DNA from: Proteiniphilum sp. UBA1403 | GTDB taxonomy: Bacteria; Bacteroidota; Bacteroidia; Bacteroidales; Dysgonomonadaceae | Assembly (NCBI GenBank): GCA_002305715.1 | Contig: DBQD01000066.1 | Coordinates: forward strand, 80,193 to 144,192 | DNA length: 64,000 nucleotides | Reading direction: 5' to 3' | Shown here: positions 1 to 8,940 of the stretch, piece by piece | Layout of the letters: each line of letters starts with the position of its first letter | Position numbering within the stretch: the stretch's first letter is position 1 | Notes under the pieces: generated by a model | The model's input: the letters and a program-made list of their open reading frames with translations, nothing else | Told to the model about the DNA's origin: nothing | The model's database searches: none | Made by a program: the position numbers and the translations under genes

Positions 1-615
1 GAGCGCAATGTAAATTACAAACATGTGCGCTTTAACCGACTAATGAAGTTCTCTTCTCCCACCGCCTTCATGGCGCAAAAGAAAGAGATATTGGACGAAG
101 CATTTGCAGGCGATATTGTAGGCTTGCCCGACAACGGTAACTTTAAGATTGGTGATACCCTCACTTCTGGTGAAATGCTGCATTTCAAAGGACTACCCAG
201 CTTCTCGCCTGAGATGTTCAAATACATTGAGAATGCCGACCCCATGAAGTCGAAACAGCTGCAGCGAGGCATCGAGCAACTCATGGATGAAGGTGTTGCC
301 CAGCTCTTTGTGAACCAGTTTAACGGTCGCAAGATCATTGGAACGGTGGGACAGCTTCAGTTTGAGGTTATCCAATACCGACTCCTGCATGAATATGGAG
401 CACAATGCCGTTGGGAGCCCATCAACCTCTATAAAGCATGCTGGATTGAGAGCGACGATGTGGCACAGTTGGCCGATTTCAAAAAGCGCAAATTCCAATA
501 CATGGCCCACGATAAAGAGGGCCGCGATGTCTTCCTCGCTGAATCAAGCTACATATTGATGATGGCGCAGCAGGATTTCAAGAACATCCGTTTTCACTTC
601 AACTCCGAGTTCTGA
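1..615 (+). CDS. prfC: Peptide chain release factor 3, C-terminal part (partial at the window edge)
   Basis: The frame is open from base 1, so the gene starts before the window; 204 C-terminal residues are visible of an expected 520 or so. RF3 is a cytosolic translational GTPase that recycles RF1 and RF2 from the ribosome after peptide release. The GTPase domain is missing. What remains is the domain II/III part, with the typical stretches MKFSSPTAFMAQKKEILDEA, DTLTSGE and GTVGQLQFEVIQYRL, the last also shared with EF-G-like factors. The C-terminal region ending FHFNSEF is complete. The stop codon lies inside the 3' end of the convergent mscS-like gene, a 22-bp tail overlap. Identification is from remembered RF3 sequence and is firm. 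Confidence 0.93.
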   Translation, partial: ERNVNYKHVRFNRLMKFSSPTAFMAQKKEILDEAFAGDIVGLPDNGNFKIGDTLTSGEMLHFKGLPSFSPEMFKYIENADPMKSKQLQRGIEQLMDEGVAQLFVNQFNGRKIIGTVGQLQFEVIQYRLLHEYGAQCRWEPINLYKACWIESDDVAQLADFKKRKFQYMAHDKEGRDVFLAESSYILMMAQQDFKNIRFHFNSEF

Positions 616-1535
616 TTTCCAGCTAAATGTACGGTCATTTGTGGGAACGGGATATTCAGTCCATTTTCCACAAGTGACTCATATACCTGTTCGTTCAAGT
701 CGAATGTTACTGTCCAGTAGTCTGGGGTGAGCGTCCATACTCTCAGTATAAAATCGATGGAGCTGTCGTTCATCTTCACCATCCGCGACAGGGGTGGCGG
801 ATCTTTCAAAACCAATGGGTGTCGATCTGCAATGTCAAGCAATAGACGTTTCACAAGCGCCACATCAGAACCGTAATCCACTTTAACCGTCAATTCCACA
901 CGACGAGATGTCTGTGTGTTGTAGTTGACAATGTTACCGGTTGAAAGAGGACCGTTCGGAATATGTATTGTTTTATTATCGGCGGTTGTTAAGGTAGTAT
1001 ATAGAATGCCCACCGACTGCACCGTTCCTGCAACGCTTTGTGCTTCAATATAATCTCCACCTTTAAAGGGCTTGTTGAAGAGCAGCATCACACCACCTGC
1101 AAAGTTGGCCAGATTATCCTTCACTGCCAGACCAACAGCCAGACCTACCGAACCAATGATTGCAGCAATTGAGACTGTTTTTGTACCAACTATATTAATT
1201 ATAAAAATAATTAGCGCGGCAAAAAGTGCAATATTCAGTATGTTCAAAAGGAAGCTGCGCAGAGCACGATCTTCAATGCGTCTGTTGAAAATCTTTCCCA
1301 CAAATCTGGCAACCCGTTTAATGACCCATTTTCCCACATAGAAAATAACCAGGGCTATTAACAGTTTTCCCATGATGTCGATACTTCCTGTAAGGAAATG
1401 ATCGGCAAGTTCATCGAACCTTCCTTCTTTTATTAATTCGGCCGTCGAACTTTTGGGTTTGTCTGCCAATGGAGAGTTTAACAAGGAACTTAGAATATCG
1501 TTTTCTGAACCGTTAAGAGTAAATGGCATATTCAT
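594..1535 (-). CDS. Small-conductance mechanosensitive channel, MscS family
   Basis: This 313-residue inner-membrane protein should open under membrane tension and release solutes on hypo-osmotic shock. After a polar N-terminus there are hydrophobic segments near residues 52-75 and 90-115, then a Gly/Ala-rich pore helix near 122-150 (SIAAIIGSVGLAVGLAVKDN) followed by NFAGGVMLLFNKPFKGGDYI, the hallmark junction of the MscS pore and beta domain. The rest is the cytoplasmic beta and alpha/beta vestibule. The length is close to that of the minimal MscS type, so this is not one of the large MscK-like forms. A TATCTTTG box on the minus strand at 1557-1564 fits a Bacteroidetes -7 element just upstream, although no TTG lies at the right distance. 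Confidence 0.92.
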   Translation of the reverse strand: MNMPFTLNGSENDILSSLLNSPLADKPKSSTAELIKEGRFDELADHFLTGSIDIMGKLLIALVIFYVGKWVIKRVARFVGKIFNRRIEDRALRSFLLNILNIALFAALIIFIINIVGTKTVSIAAIIGSVGLAVGLAVKDNLANFAGGVMLLFNKPFKGGDYIEAQSVAGTVQSVGILYTTLTTADNKTIHIPNGPLSTGNIVNYNTQTSRRVELTVKVDYGSDVALVKRLLLDIADRHPLVLKDPPPLSRMVKMNDSSIDFILRVWTLTPDYWTVTFDLNEQVYESLVENGLNIPFPQMTVHLAGNQNSELK

Positions 1536-1613
1536 TATTGTTTAATCGTGAAAAGACAAAGATAAAGATTTTTGATTAAATTTGTCGATTCTATCAGCTT
1601 ATCAAAACGGTAT

Positions 1614-2441
1614 ATGCGACAAACATTACAATTCCTGTTATTCCTATTTTTACTCCCGGTCACGCTCCATGCTCAACGTTACGAAGAGCTTGTTGAACAG
1701 ACCGCCGCCCTCATCGAAGAGAACGATCTGGAGACTGCCGCTCAAATGCTTCAGAAGGCAATGTCACTCGATCCTGCAAATGAGAACAACCCCATGCTTC
1801 TCCTTAATCTGGGAATACTGCAACGTCAGATAGGTTTGCTCGACGATGCATACATCTCATTCACTGCCTCCATGGGCAATAATCCCATGCCTGCATTGGT
1901 GCTACACAACCGAGCCTCCTTACTATGTGAAATGGAGCGATTTGACGAAGCTATGGAGGACTATAGCCGGATAATCCAACTTTTCCCCAACGATGTGGAG
2001 GCCTATTACCGCCGGGGTTTGTTGTTTTTGGAACAACACGACAGAGAAAAAGCAGAGGCTGATTTCATCAAATCGGAGCAGATCGACCCCAATAATCTCT
2101 TTACAAAATTGAGTAAAGCATTGGTATATAAGCTCGATGATGACTGGGAGGGTGCTGAAAAAGTATATACATCGCTTATCAATTCCGACAAACAAGCAGA
2201 TCCAAGCTTCTTTTTGAACAGGGCCGAGTGTTATGTTAATACCGGACAGATTTTCAAGGCTTCTGCCGATTTGAGGGTTATTGAAAACAAGCAATTACAC
2301 AATCCCTACTTCTTTATCCTACGCGGTCGTGTGCGGTTAGAGCAATTCGACAAGGTTGCAGCGCGTGCCGATTTTAAAAAGGCCGGGGAGCTAGGTTACG
2401 ATGCGACACTTCTTGATCCTTGGTTGAAAAAAACAGAATAA
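1614..2441 (+). CDS. Exported TPR-repeat protein
   Basis: The ATG at 1614 is preferred over an upstream TTG at 1572 because translation from it begins directly with a signal peptide (MRQTLQFLLFLFLLPVTLHA, then Gln). The mature protein of about 255 residues is made almost entirely of tetratricopeptide repeats, roughly six, with typical A-x3-Y-x8-P spacing, for example FDEAMEDYSRIIQLFPNDVE and REKAEADFIKSEQIDPNN. Such proteins are periplasmic scaffolds for protein-protein contact, and no partner can be read from the sequence. It converges on the small membrane protein gene at 2466 with a 24-bp gap. No enzymatic domain is seen. Confidence 0.85.
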   Translation: MRQTLQFLLFLFLLPVTLHAQRYEELVEQTAALIEENDLETAAQMLQKAMSLDPANENNPMLLLNLGILQRQIGLLDDAYISFTASMGNNPMPALVLHNRASLLCEMERFDEAMEDYSRIIQLFPNDVEAYYRRGLLFLEQHDREKAEADFIKSEQIDPNNLFTKLSKALVYKLDDDWEGAEKVYTSLINSDKQADPSFFLNRAECYVNTGQIFKASADLRVIENKQLHNPYFFILRGRVRLEQFDKVAARADFKKAGELGYDATLLDPWLKKTE

Positions 2442-2465
2442 TAACCTGGTTAAGTTTGGCTTTCT

Positions 2466-2870
2466 CTACACAATCTTGATACGTGGGTTTCGATCATGTA
2501 ACTCGGCTATCAATGCATCAATTTCCGATTCTTTTACTCGAAGTATTTCAAAACCTCGCACCAAATCAAGACGTAGCTGATTCTTTTTTTGCTTCTTCAA
2601 ACCTACAATATCTCCAATCGCAATTCTCTTGCTTTTTATGAAGATTTTTAAAACAAATCGTACTTCTAGAAAATTTAATTCTGTGATAGCATACTCTTTT
2701 ATCGTTACAGAAAGAAGTAACAATAGGGCAAAGATCATATAGAATAAGTTAATCCAGAGTCTTTCTGATTGTATATATCCATAAATTACAAATCCTAGTA
2801 GCAACACAGTAAATGCCACCCAATAAACGATTATTGGACCATTATCGGCTTTGAATTTTTTCTCTTCCAT
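2466..2870 (-). CDS. Small membrane protein with two TM helices and a PH-like tail
   Basis: A 134-residue protein of no family that I can name with certainty. Residues about 13-32 and 38-57 are two transmembrane helices. The remaining cytoplasmic half alternates beta strands and basic loops (EVRFVLKIFIKSKRIAIGDIVGLKKQ) and ends in a short amphipathic helix. This layout resembles bacterial PH-like (bPH) membrane proteins; that is an inference from layout only. It stands alone on the minus strand. The upstream region contains the 11-bp tandem repeat at 3012-3055. Confidence 0.6.
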   Translation of the reverse strand: MEEKKFKADNGPIIVYWVAFTVLLLGFVIYGYIQSERLWINLFYMIFALLLLLSVTIKEYAITELNFLEVRFVLKIFIKSKRIAIGDIVGLKKQKKNQLRLDLVRGFEILRVKESEIDALIAELHDRNPRIKIV

Positions 2871-3011
2871 TTGCGATATTAAATTATAAATTCATCCTGA
2901 ATCGTTTCAATGTTATGTTCAAAGTTATGAAATTTGAATTGTAAAGGTGTAAAAATCGCAGGTAAAGTGTAAATCAATATCAGAACGAGACAACGAGACA
3001 CTTTGTTCGGT

Positions 3012-3055
3012 ACCCCTCCGTAACCCCTCTGTTACCCCTCTGTTACCCCTCTGTA
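3012..3055. repeat. Four-unit 11-bp tandem repeat, copy A
   Basis: Four head-to-tail 11-mers: ACCCCTCCGTA, ACCCCTCTGTT, ACCCCTCTGTT and ACCCCTCTGTA. They are followed directly by TATTCCTTATAAAA and preceded by TTCGGT. The same design, with the same unit number, orientation and downstream tail, recurs at 44243-44286. The 11-bp period is close to one helical turn. The function is unknown. Confidence 0.9.
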
Positions 3056-3107
3056 TATTCCTTATAAAAAATAAGACAAGCATACAAGAAGGTACGGAGT
3101 ATGTTTC

Positions 3108-3146
3108 CAAAAAAAGGCTGCCTCTTCTTTTTAAAGAGACAGCCTT
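3108..3146 (-). terminator. Rho-independent terminator of the hexosaminidase operon
   Basis: Arms at 3114-3126 and 3134-3146 pair over 13 positions with one C-A mismatch. Read on the minus strand, the hairpin is followed by a run of seven T (complement of 3109-3115). It lies 58 bp past the stop codon of the hexosaminidase gene. Confidence 0.85.
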
Positions 3147-3203
3147 CAGATGTGATGTGTAAGTCAGGCCATTTACCCGTCGGCTTTATGGCTCAAGAAC
3201 ACC

Positions 3204-5537
3204 TTAGTTCAATCGAATTTCATCGACAAAGATATAGGCTCGACGCCCTTTGCCAACATGCCAATCGGCAATATTGGAGGGTTTCACGGTAACCTTGAAA
3301 TAACGTGCTGTAACCGGTTCAAACGAGAGAGAGTGAACAGAGATATCGCTCCAATTGTCGGTATGTTCATCGGTAATGGCTAGTGTAGCAACAGAGGTGA
3401 ACGTTTTATTGTTGTCCGATGCTTCGATGATAATTTCCGATGCATCGAAGATCCAGTCGCCCGTTACTACTGCATTGCGCACTTCGGCATTGCTTATTTC
3501 TGTGGGTTGGAGCATATCTATCACCGCCACCAAGTCTACTCCCGGAAACCCAATCCAGCGACCCGACCTGTAATTGGTGTTGCTTCCGTTCAGTCCATCT
3601 ACCAACATGGGAGCACCCCCATAGGTGTAATTTTCAGCGGGTGAAGTCAGCAGTTCGATGGGCATGAACGAAGACTTGCTGACAAGCAGTTTTTCACTGA
3701 AGATTTTACTCTTTTTCCCTTCTCGGATGGCGGTCGCTTTAATTTCAGCGTTTTCTTTGAAGGAGAGTTTTTCTTCGTAAAGCAGCGATGATTGAGTTGG
3801 TTCAGTACCATCGAGTGTGTAATAAATTGGTGCATTGTCGATAGTAGAGAAGGATACATCCAGCGCATTTCTGTCGAAGTTGACAGCAAGTGTTGTCTTC
3901 ACGTCGAAAACATGGGTTGCAAAGTTGTAACCCAGTTTCTCATAGAGTGCAATCAGCTGTGGCAATCGCTTCAAGAACGATTCATAATTTTTCTTCTCCG
4001 GTTGTAACCATTGTACTTCACACAATGCAGCATAGCGTGGCAATACCATGTATTCTACATGTTGCTGTTCAATGATGTACTCCGTCCAAAGGTTTGCCTG
4101 CGGTCCCAAAATATGTTTACGCTGTTCTTCGGTGAGAATTTCCGGTGCCGGCTCAAAGCTATATACAAGCTCCAGAGGTACATATCCGCCAATAGCAAGG
4201 GGCTCATCATCGGTTTGATCGGTCTGATAGTAGTCGAAGTAGCAGTATGTAGTTGGGGTCATGATTACATCGTGACCCAATTGAGCTGCCTCAATACCGC
4301 CACCCATTCCACGCCACGACATCACGGTGGCATTTGGAGCCAGTTCACCTTCCAAAATTTCATCCCAGCCAATGATGCTGCGACCATGTTCGTTTAGAAA
4401 CTTCTCCATGCGGGCTGTCACGTAACTTTGCAGGTAATGCTCTGCGGTGTGTTTGTCACTATCCTTCAATCCCAGTTCTTTAATGCGAGCCTGGCAATCG
4501 GGGCATTCTTCCCAGCGAGTTTTGGGTGATTCGTCCCCTCCAATGTGGATGTATTTCGAGGGGAATATTTCCATTACCTCGGTCAATACTGCCTCCAGGA
4601 AGGTGAATGTTTCCTCTTTACCGGGGCAGAGAACATCATCGAACACACCCCATTCACGCGAAACCTCATACGGTCCGCCGGTGCATCCCAGCTCGGGATA
4701 TGCAGCAAGAGCAGCCAGCATGTGGCCGGGCAGGTCCACCTCGGGAATGATGGTGATATAGCGCTCCTCGGCATAGGTGACAATCTCTCTCAGTTCCTCC
4801 TTGGTGTAGTAACCTCCATGAGGGATACCGTCGTATTCACCTGAATTGCGACCGATTACTGTCTCTTTACGCATGGACCCAATCTCCGTGAGTTTAGGAT
4901 ACGCATCAATTTCAATGCGCCAACCTTGGTCGTCAGTCAGGTGCCAGTGAAACGTGTTCATCTGATGCAGCGCAAGCAGGTCGATGTACTTCTTAATGAA
5001 TTCAGTCGGCTGAAAATGGCGAGCCACATCGAGCATTGCACCCCGATAGCCGAAGCGTGGTGCCTCGTTGATGACAGCAGGAGTAAAGGATACTTGTGCA
5101 AAATTCCCCACGGGGATAGATTTCCGCAGGGTTTGTAGGCCGAGGAAGACTGCAGCTTCAGTAGTTCCTTCAATACGAATCTCCTGTTCGGTGATGGAAA
5201 TGCGGAAGGCTTCCGGGTTGTCATTTTGAAGACCTGTCGCCAGGATGATGGCATCCTTCTCGGGCAATGTAGCAGTTACAGCCGTTTTTATTCCGGCCGA
5301 CAGTTCCAGGTACTCTGCCAAGAATTGGGCGTTGCCTTGCATCTTTTCATTTCCCTCCGGAAACACAATTTGGGTTGACTCGGAGAGAATAAAAGCTGCA
5401 CCATCCTTGGCCTCAATCTCATTGGGCAATGGCACCACATTGTAATTTGCCTCTACTGTTCCACTGCCACCTGTACCACAAGATGCAAGTGCTGAAACAA
5501 GCATTAATGTAGTTAGTAATCTGTTAATAGTATTCAT
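3204..5537 (-). CDS. Beta-N-acetylhexosaminidase, GH20, lipoprotein
   Basis: This enzyme releases terminal GlcNAc or GalNAc from glycans or chitooligosaccharides at the cell surface or in the periplasm. Of its 777 residues, 1-20 form a lipoprotein signal with lipobox L17-A-S-C20. A GH20 N-terminal domain (about 30-155) precedes the (beta/alpha)8 catalytic domain (about 160-500), with substrate Arg165 in FGYRGAMLDVARHF, the motif FHWHLTDDQGWR, and the catalytic pair Asp335-Glu336 in HIGGDESP. A chitobiase C-terminal-like domain (about 545-610, YYTLDGTEPT) and a discoidin (F5/8 type C) carbohydrate-binding domain (about 625-777) follow. The gene lies 23 bp after cutC and is probably cotranscribed with it. 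Confidence 0.95.
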   Translation of the reverse strand: MNTINRLLTTLMLVSALASCGTGGSGTVEANYNVVPLPNEIEAKDGAAFILSESTQIVFPEGNEKMQGNAQFLAEYLELSAGIKTAVTATLPEKDAIILATGLQNDNPEAFRISITEQEIRIEGTTEAAVFLGLQTLRKSIPVGNFAQVSFTPAVINEAPRFGYRGAMLDVARHFQPTEFIKKYIDLLALHQMNTFHWHLTDDQGWRIEIDAYPKLTEIGSMRKETVIGRNSGEYDGIPHGGYYTKEELREIVTYAEERYITIIPEVDLPGHMLAALAAYPELGCTGGPYEVSREWGVFDDVLCPGKEETFTFLEAVLTEVMEIFPSKYIHIGGDESPKTRWEECPDCQARIKELGLKDSDKHTAEHYLQSYVTARMEKFLNEHGRSIIGWDEILEGELAPNATVMSWRGMGGGIEAAQLGHDVIMTPTTYCYFDYYQTDQTDDEPLAIGGYVPLELVYSFEPAPEILTEEQRKHILGPQANLWTEYIIEQQHVEYMVLPRYAALCEVQWLQPEKKNYESFLKRLPQLIALYEKLGYNFATHVFDVKTTLAVNFDRNALDVSFSTIDNAPIYYTLDGTEPTQSSLLYEEKLSFKENAEIKATAIREGKKSKIFSEKLLVSKSSFMPIELLTSPAENYTYGGAPMLVDGLNGSNTNYRSGRWIGFPGVDLVAVIDMLQPTEISNAEVRNAVVTGDWIFDASEIIIEASDNNKTFTSVATLAITDEHTDNWSDISVHSLSFEPVTARYFKVTVKPSNIADWHVGKGRRAYIFVDEIRLN

Positions 5538-5560
5538 ATTGTCATTTCTTTGTGAATGGT

Positions 5561-6322
5561 TTATTCAGATAAGTTACTCAAAGCAACCAATGTTTCTGCC
5601 ACCTTGTTGGCGGCGGTCACCTGTTGGGCATATTCATCAATAAAAATCTGGTCGCCCCCCATCTTCAGATGAGGGTTTCGATAGATCATTCTACTTTCAA
5701 TCGACTCTCTTGCGGAGAGATGGAACTCTACGGCACCGGTTTCTTTGGCCAACTTAGCAATGTTGTTTACGTTTACACCACTTCCAGGCATGATGATGAT
5801 TCGTTTGCCGGCTTTTTGTACCAATTCGTGCAACAGCTCAATTCCCTCTTCAGCACGCGGACGTTGTCCCGAGGTTAGAATTCGGTTGCACCCCAACTCG
5901 ATGATTCGCTCCAGGCTTTCGTACGGGTCGCGACACATATCGAAAGCCCTATGGAATGTCACACTCAGTCCTTCTGCCGCATCAATCAGCTCTCGGTTAC
6001 GATTCATATCCACATCTCCTTCCGGTGTGAGACATCCGATCACCACGCCGTCGACACCCAGTTTACGGGCATTTTCAATGTCCTTCAGCATGATCCTATG
6101 TTCCAGGGGAGAGTATAGGAAGTCGCCCCCCCGTGGACGGATGATCACATGCAGTTTAATCTTCAACAGTTCGCGGGCCAGGACAATATCGCCATAGGAG
6201 GGGGTAGTACCACCTTCGGGAATGGCGGCACACAGCTCTACACGCCATGCTCCTCCTTTTTCTGCTTCAATGCAGCTGGCCACCGAGTTGGCACAAATTT
6301 CCAGTTTGTATTCGTTAGTCAT
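5561..6322 (-). CDS. cutC: CutC family protein (copper homeostasis annotation)
   Basis: A 253-residue cytosolic TIM-barrel protein matching the CutC family along its length: LEICANSVASCIEAEKGGAWRVELC at the start, then GGTTPSY, IRPRGGDFLYS, VDGVVIGCLTPEGDVD, VTFHRAFDMCRDP and RILTSGQRPRAEEG. CutC was first linked to copper tolerance in E. coli, but its biochemical role is disputed. In Bacteroidetes it often sits beside glycan-degrading enzymes, as here upstream of a hexosaminidase lipoprotein, which hints at a carbohydrate-linked role (inference). A TATTTTTG box on the minus strand at 6348-6355 is a possible -7 element. Confidence 0.92.
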   Translation of the reverse strand: MTNEYKLEICANSVASCIEAEKGGAWRVELCAAIPEGGTTPSYGDIVLARELLKIKLHVIIRPRGGDFLYSPLEHRIMLKDIENARKLGVDGVVIGCLTPEGDVDMNRNRELIDAAEGLSVTFHRAFDMCRDPYESLERIIELGCNRILTSGQRPRAEEGIELLHELVQKAGKRIIIMPGSGVNVNNIAKLAKETGAVEFHLSARESIESRMIYRNPHLKMGGDQIFIDEYAQQVTAANKVAETLVALSNLSE

Positions 6323-6543
6323 CAGGTTTTGTTTTCAATTTAATAGACAAAAATACGAAATTGAGAGTACAATAAAAACGATTTCAGAGATTTGGGTGCT
6401 AATCCATTATAAATTATTAGGCTACTTTCTTGCATTTTCTGTAAAATAGTTGTATTCTTGTAGTTGTAGTCAGACAATCCGTAATATTATTACCATTGAA
6501 AAGAAATACCTCAAATTAATGCATACTTTAAAATAGGAACAAT

Positions 6544-8127
6544 ATGCGGCATATTTCAATTCTAATCATTTTATTTTTCCTGCTTTTACACTGTAGCAGT
6601 GCTACACCCGTAGAGCCGGAGTTGCCGAACAACCCCGATCAAACGGAAGAACCGGATAAGCCGGATGAACCCTCAGAACCGAATAATCCCACAGACCCCA
6701 ATGATAGTGAGAAATGGGCTATAGCTAAGGAGATAAATGGCCATTTGGGAAGAGGTATAAACTTGGGAAATACATTTGAAGCGGAGCAATCGTGGCAATC
6801 TCCTTTTGTGGCGGACGATTTAAAACGTATTGCCGACTTGGGCTTTACGCACATTCGTGTACCTATCCGCTGGGAGCGTGATGATCGAAGCATGGCTACT
6901 GCACCCTACACCATCTATCCGGAGTTTATGGCGACTATTCAGTCGGTGGTCGATGAAGCACTGAAACAGAAGCTTCATGTGATCATTAATATGCATCATC
7001 ACAATGACCTCTTTGCCAATCCTTCAGCCCAAAAGGCACGTTTCCTTTCTCAGTGGGAGCAGATTGCAGATCGCTTTAAATCCTATCCTGATAGTCTGTT
7101 GTTTGAGATCCTGAACGAACCGCACGATCAACTAACGCCCTCCCTGTGGAACACTTATTTGAGTGAAGCCTTGCAGCGTATTAGGGCGACCAACCCCAAC
7201 CGATGTGTACTGATTGGTACGGCCGACTGGGGAGGGGTAAGCGGACTACAATCGCTGCAGCTACCCAACGATCCGCCTTTGATTTTGACGCTTCACTACT
7301 ACAATCCTTTTCAGTTTACACACCAGGGTGCCAGCTGGTCTGAGGGTTCTGATGCGTGGCTGGGTACGAAATGGCAGGATACCGAATTTGAGCGACAAGA
7401 TGTGGAAGATGATTTTAAGGCTGCTGTTAAATTTGTAAATGAGAAGAATATTCCGTTGCATGTGGGTGAATTTGGTGCCTACTCGCGTGCGGACATGGAT
7501 TCACGGGTGAAATGGACACGCTTTCTTGCTCGATGGTTTGAGCAGCAGCAGTTTAGTTGGGCTTATTGGGAGTGGAACTCTGGTTTCGGTATCTATGATC
7601 CACAAACCGGTCAGTATCATCAACAACTGGTGAATGCGCTCACCAAGGATCCAATGCCGGCAGCATTTCAACCCTCTTACGTCTCTCTCTATAGTAGTAA
7701 TTTCTCTAATGGACAGGCTGGCGGGTGGTTTATCACCAACAACAATGCCTCAGCGGCATCAACGCTGCAGATTGCGAACAACAATGCGACAATTACAATT
7801 TCCAAACCGGGGAGTGTGGATTGGCATATTCAGTTTATAAAAGCGGATATCGCCATTGTTAAAGGAAAGACGTACCGACTCAGTTTTACGGCTTCTTCGC
7901 CCGATAACGATGTCAGGTCAATCAGTGTGGGTGTGTCCAGAAATTCTGATCCTTGGACAACCTATGGCAATAAAACTCTACTCATCGATAAATCGGAAGC
8001 AAGCTACAACCTTGTTTTTACTTCAGCCTATACCGATGCTCAGGCAAGGATTGTCTTTTCTGTTGGCAATGCTGGGAATGGCCGTATTGTATTGTCGGAA
8101 ATCAAATTAAGTGAAGTGATTTTCTAA
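6544..8127 (+). CDS. GH5-family endoglucanase-like lipoprotein with C-terminal carbohydrate-binding module
   Basis: 527 residues. The lipoprotein signal has Cys17 after LLH, followed by a Pro/Glu/Asn-rich linker (about 22-54) that would hold the enzyme off the membrane. The GH5 catalytic barrel (about 57-370) shows GINLGNTFEA, IRVPIRW, INMHHHND, the acid/base Glu192 in EILNEPHD, HYYNPFQFTH and the nucleophile Glu309 in HVGEFGAY. Family members cut beta-1,4-glucans or related polymers; the exact substrate cannot be read. Residues about 380-527 form a beta-sandwich resembling CBM4/9-type modules. The four plus-strand genes from here to 13327 form a loose cluster with gaps of 13-67 bp. Confidence 0.92.
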   Translation: MRHISILIILFFLLLHCSSATPVEPELPNNPDQTEEPDKPDEPSEPNNPTDPNDSEKWAIAKEINGHLGRGINLGNTFEAEQSWQSPFVADDLKRIADLGFTHIRVPIRWERDDRSMATAPYTIYPEFMATIQSVVDEALKQKLHVIINMHHHNDLFANPSAQKARFLSQWEQIADRFKSYPDSLLFEILNEPHDQLTPSLWNTYLSEALQRIRATNPNRCVLIGTADWGGVSGLQSLQLPNDPPLILTLHYYNPFQFTHQGASWSEGSDAWLGTKWQDTEFERQDVEDDFKAAVKFVNEKNIPLHVGEFGAYSRADMDSRVKWTRFLARWFEQQQFSWAYWEWNSGFGIYDPQTGQYHQQLVNALTKDPMPAAFQPSYVSLYSSNFSNGQAGGWFITNNNASAASTLQIANNNATITISKPGSVDWHIQFIKADIAIVKGKTYRLSFTASSPDNDVRSISVGVSRNSDPWTTYGNKTLLIDKSEASYNLVFTSAYTDAQARIVFSVGNAGNGRIVLSEIKLSEVIF

Positions 8128-8183
8128 GCAAACAAAAAAGCATTGAGTGTTGTTACAATTCAAGCATCTTAATTATTACAAAC

Positions 8184-8927
8184 ATGAAAGGATTCATCAT
8201 CGCATGTCTGCTTATGGGTATTTTCCAAACAACACAATCGCAAACACTGAAAACAGTTACGTATGTAGATGGTACCCAGAAGTTAAATGGACTGGTCACC
8301 TCCAATGCCGGTAAACAGTTACCGGGTGTGCTTATTTTACCTGCCTGGAAGGGTGCGGACAATGAAGCGCGAACTGCAGCGCTTGATCTTGAAAAAGAGG
8401 GTTATATAGCATTTATTGCCGATATTTATGGCGAAGGGTATACACCAACAACCAATGAGATGGCTGCCAAGCTGGCAAGTTCCTACAAGAATGATTTTCA
8501 GACCTATCAACGTAGAATACTTGTGGCTTTGGAGCAATTGAAAGCACAGGGTGCCAAGGCCGATAAAATTGCTGTGATAGGGTATTGTTTTGGCGGAACC
8601 GGCGCACTCGAAGCAGCAAGGGCCGGGTTCGATGTGAAGGGTGTGGTATCCATTCATGGAGGCTTGTCGAAAGATGCTAGTCGCCCCAACAATCCTATTC
8701 GTACTAAAGTCCTGGTTGAACATCCAGCTGAAGATAAAAGCGTGTCGCAAGAGGATCTCCAAAATCTGATAAAAGAGTTAAACGATGGAAAGGCCGATTG
8801 GCAAATAATTACATATGCCAATACAGGACACACCTTCACAAATCCTGAGTCACCGGAATACAACGAAGTGATGGCAAAAAGAGCATGGAATCATACGTTG
8901 TTGTTCTTGAAAGAACTGTTAAAGTAA
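8184..8927 (+). CDS. Exported dienelactone hydrolase family protein
   Basis: A 247-residue alpha/beta hydrolase with an N-terminal signal peptide (MKGFIIACLLMGIFQTTQSQ). The nucleophile elbow is GYCFGG with Cys135, the dienelactone-hydrolase signature. His216 in NTGHTF and probably Asp184 complete the triad. The family cleaves dienelactones and many other esters; a periplasmic member lying between glycosidases is more likely to act on esters linked to carbohydrates, but that is inference. It ends 13 bp before the TTG start of acpH. Confidence 0.88.
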   Translation: MKGFIIACLLMGIFQTTQSQTLKTVTYVDGTQKLNGLVTSNAGKQLPGVLILPAWKGADNEARTAALDLEKEGYIAFIADIYGEGYTPTTNEMAAKLASSYKNDFQTYQRRILVALEQLKAQGAKADKIAVIGYCFGGTGALEAARAGFDVKGVVSIHGGLSKDASRPNNPIRTKVLVEHPAEDKSVSQEDLQNLIKELNDGKADWQIITYANTGHTFTNPESPEYNEVMAKRAWNHTLLFLKELLK

Positions 8928-8940
8928 GAATCACTCTGCG

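Larger units (their letters stand above)
2871..3203. other. Intergenic region with tandem repeat and terminator
   Basis: A 333-bp gap between two minus-strand genes. It holds a four-unit 11-bp tandem repeat at 3012-3055 and a terminator hairpin at 3108-3146, both listed separately. A 61-codon minus-strand frame crosses the repeat, but it is low-complexity and not credible as a gene. Nothing else was recognised. Confidence 0.6.

Noticed and set aside
3012..3055. CRISPR array
   Set aside because: Units are 11 bp and directly abutting, with no spacers and no cas genes in the window.
2925..3110. 61-codon minus-strand frame across the 11-bp repeats
   Set aside because: The frame is open only because the repeat lacks stops; the 11-bp period shifts phase each unit, and there is no start signal or domain.
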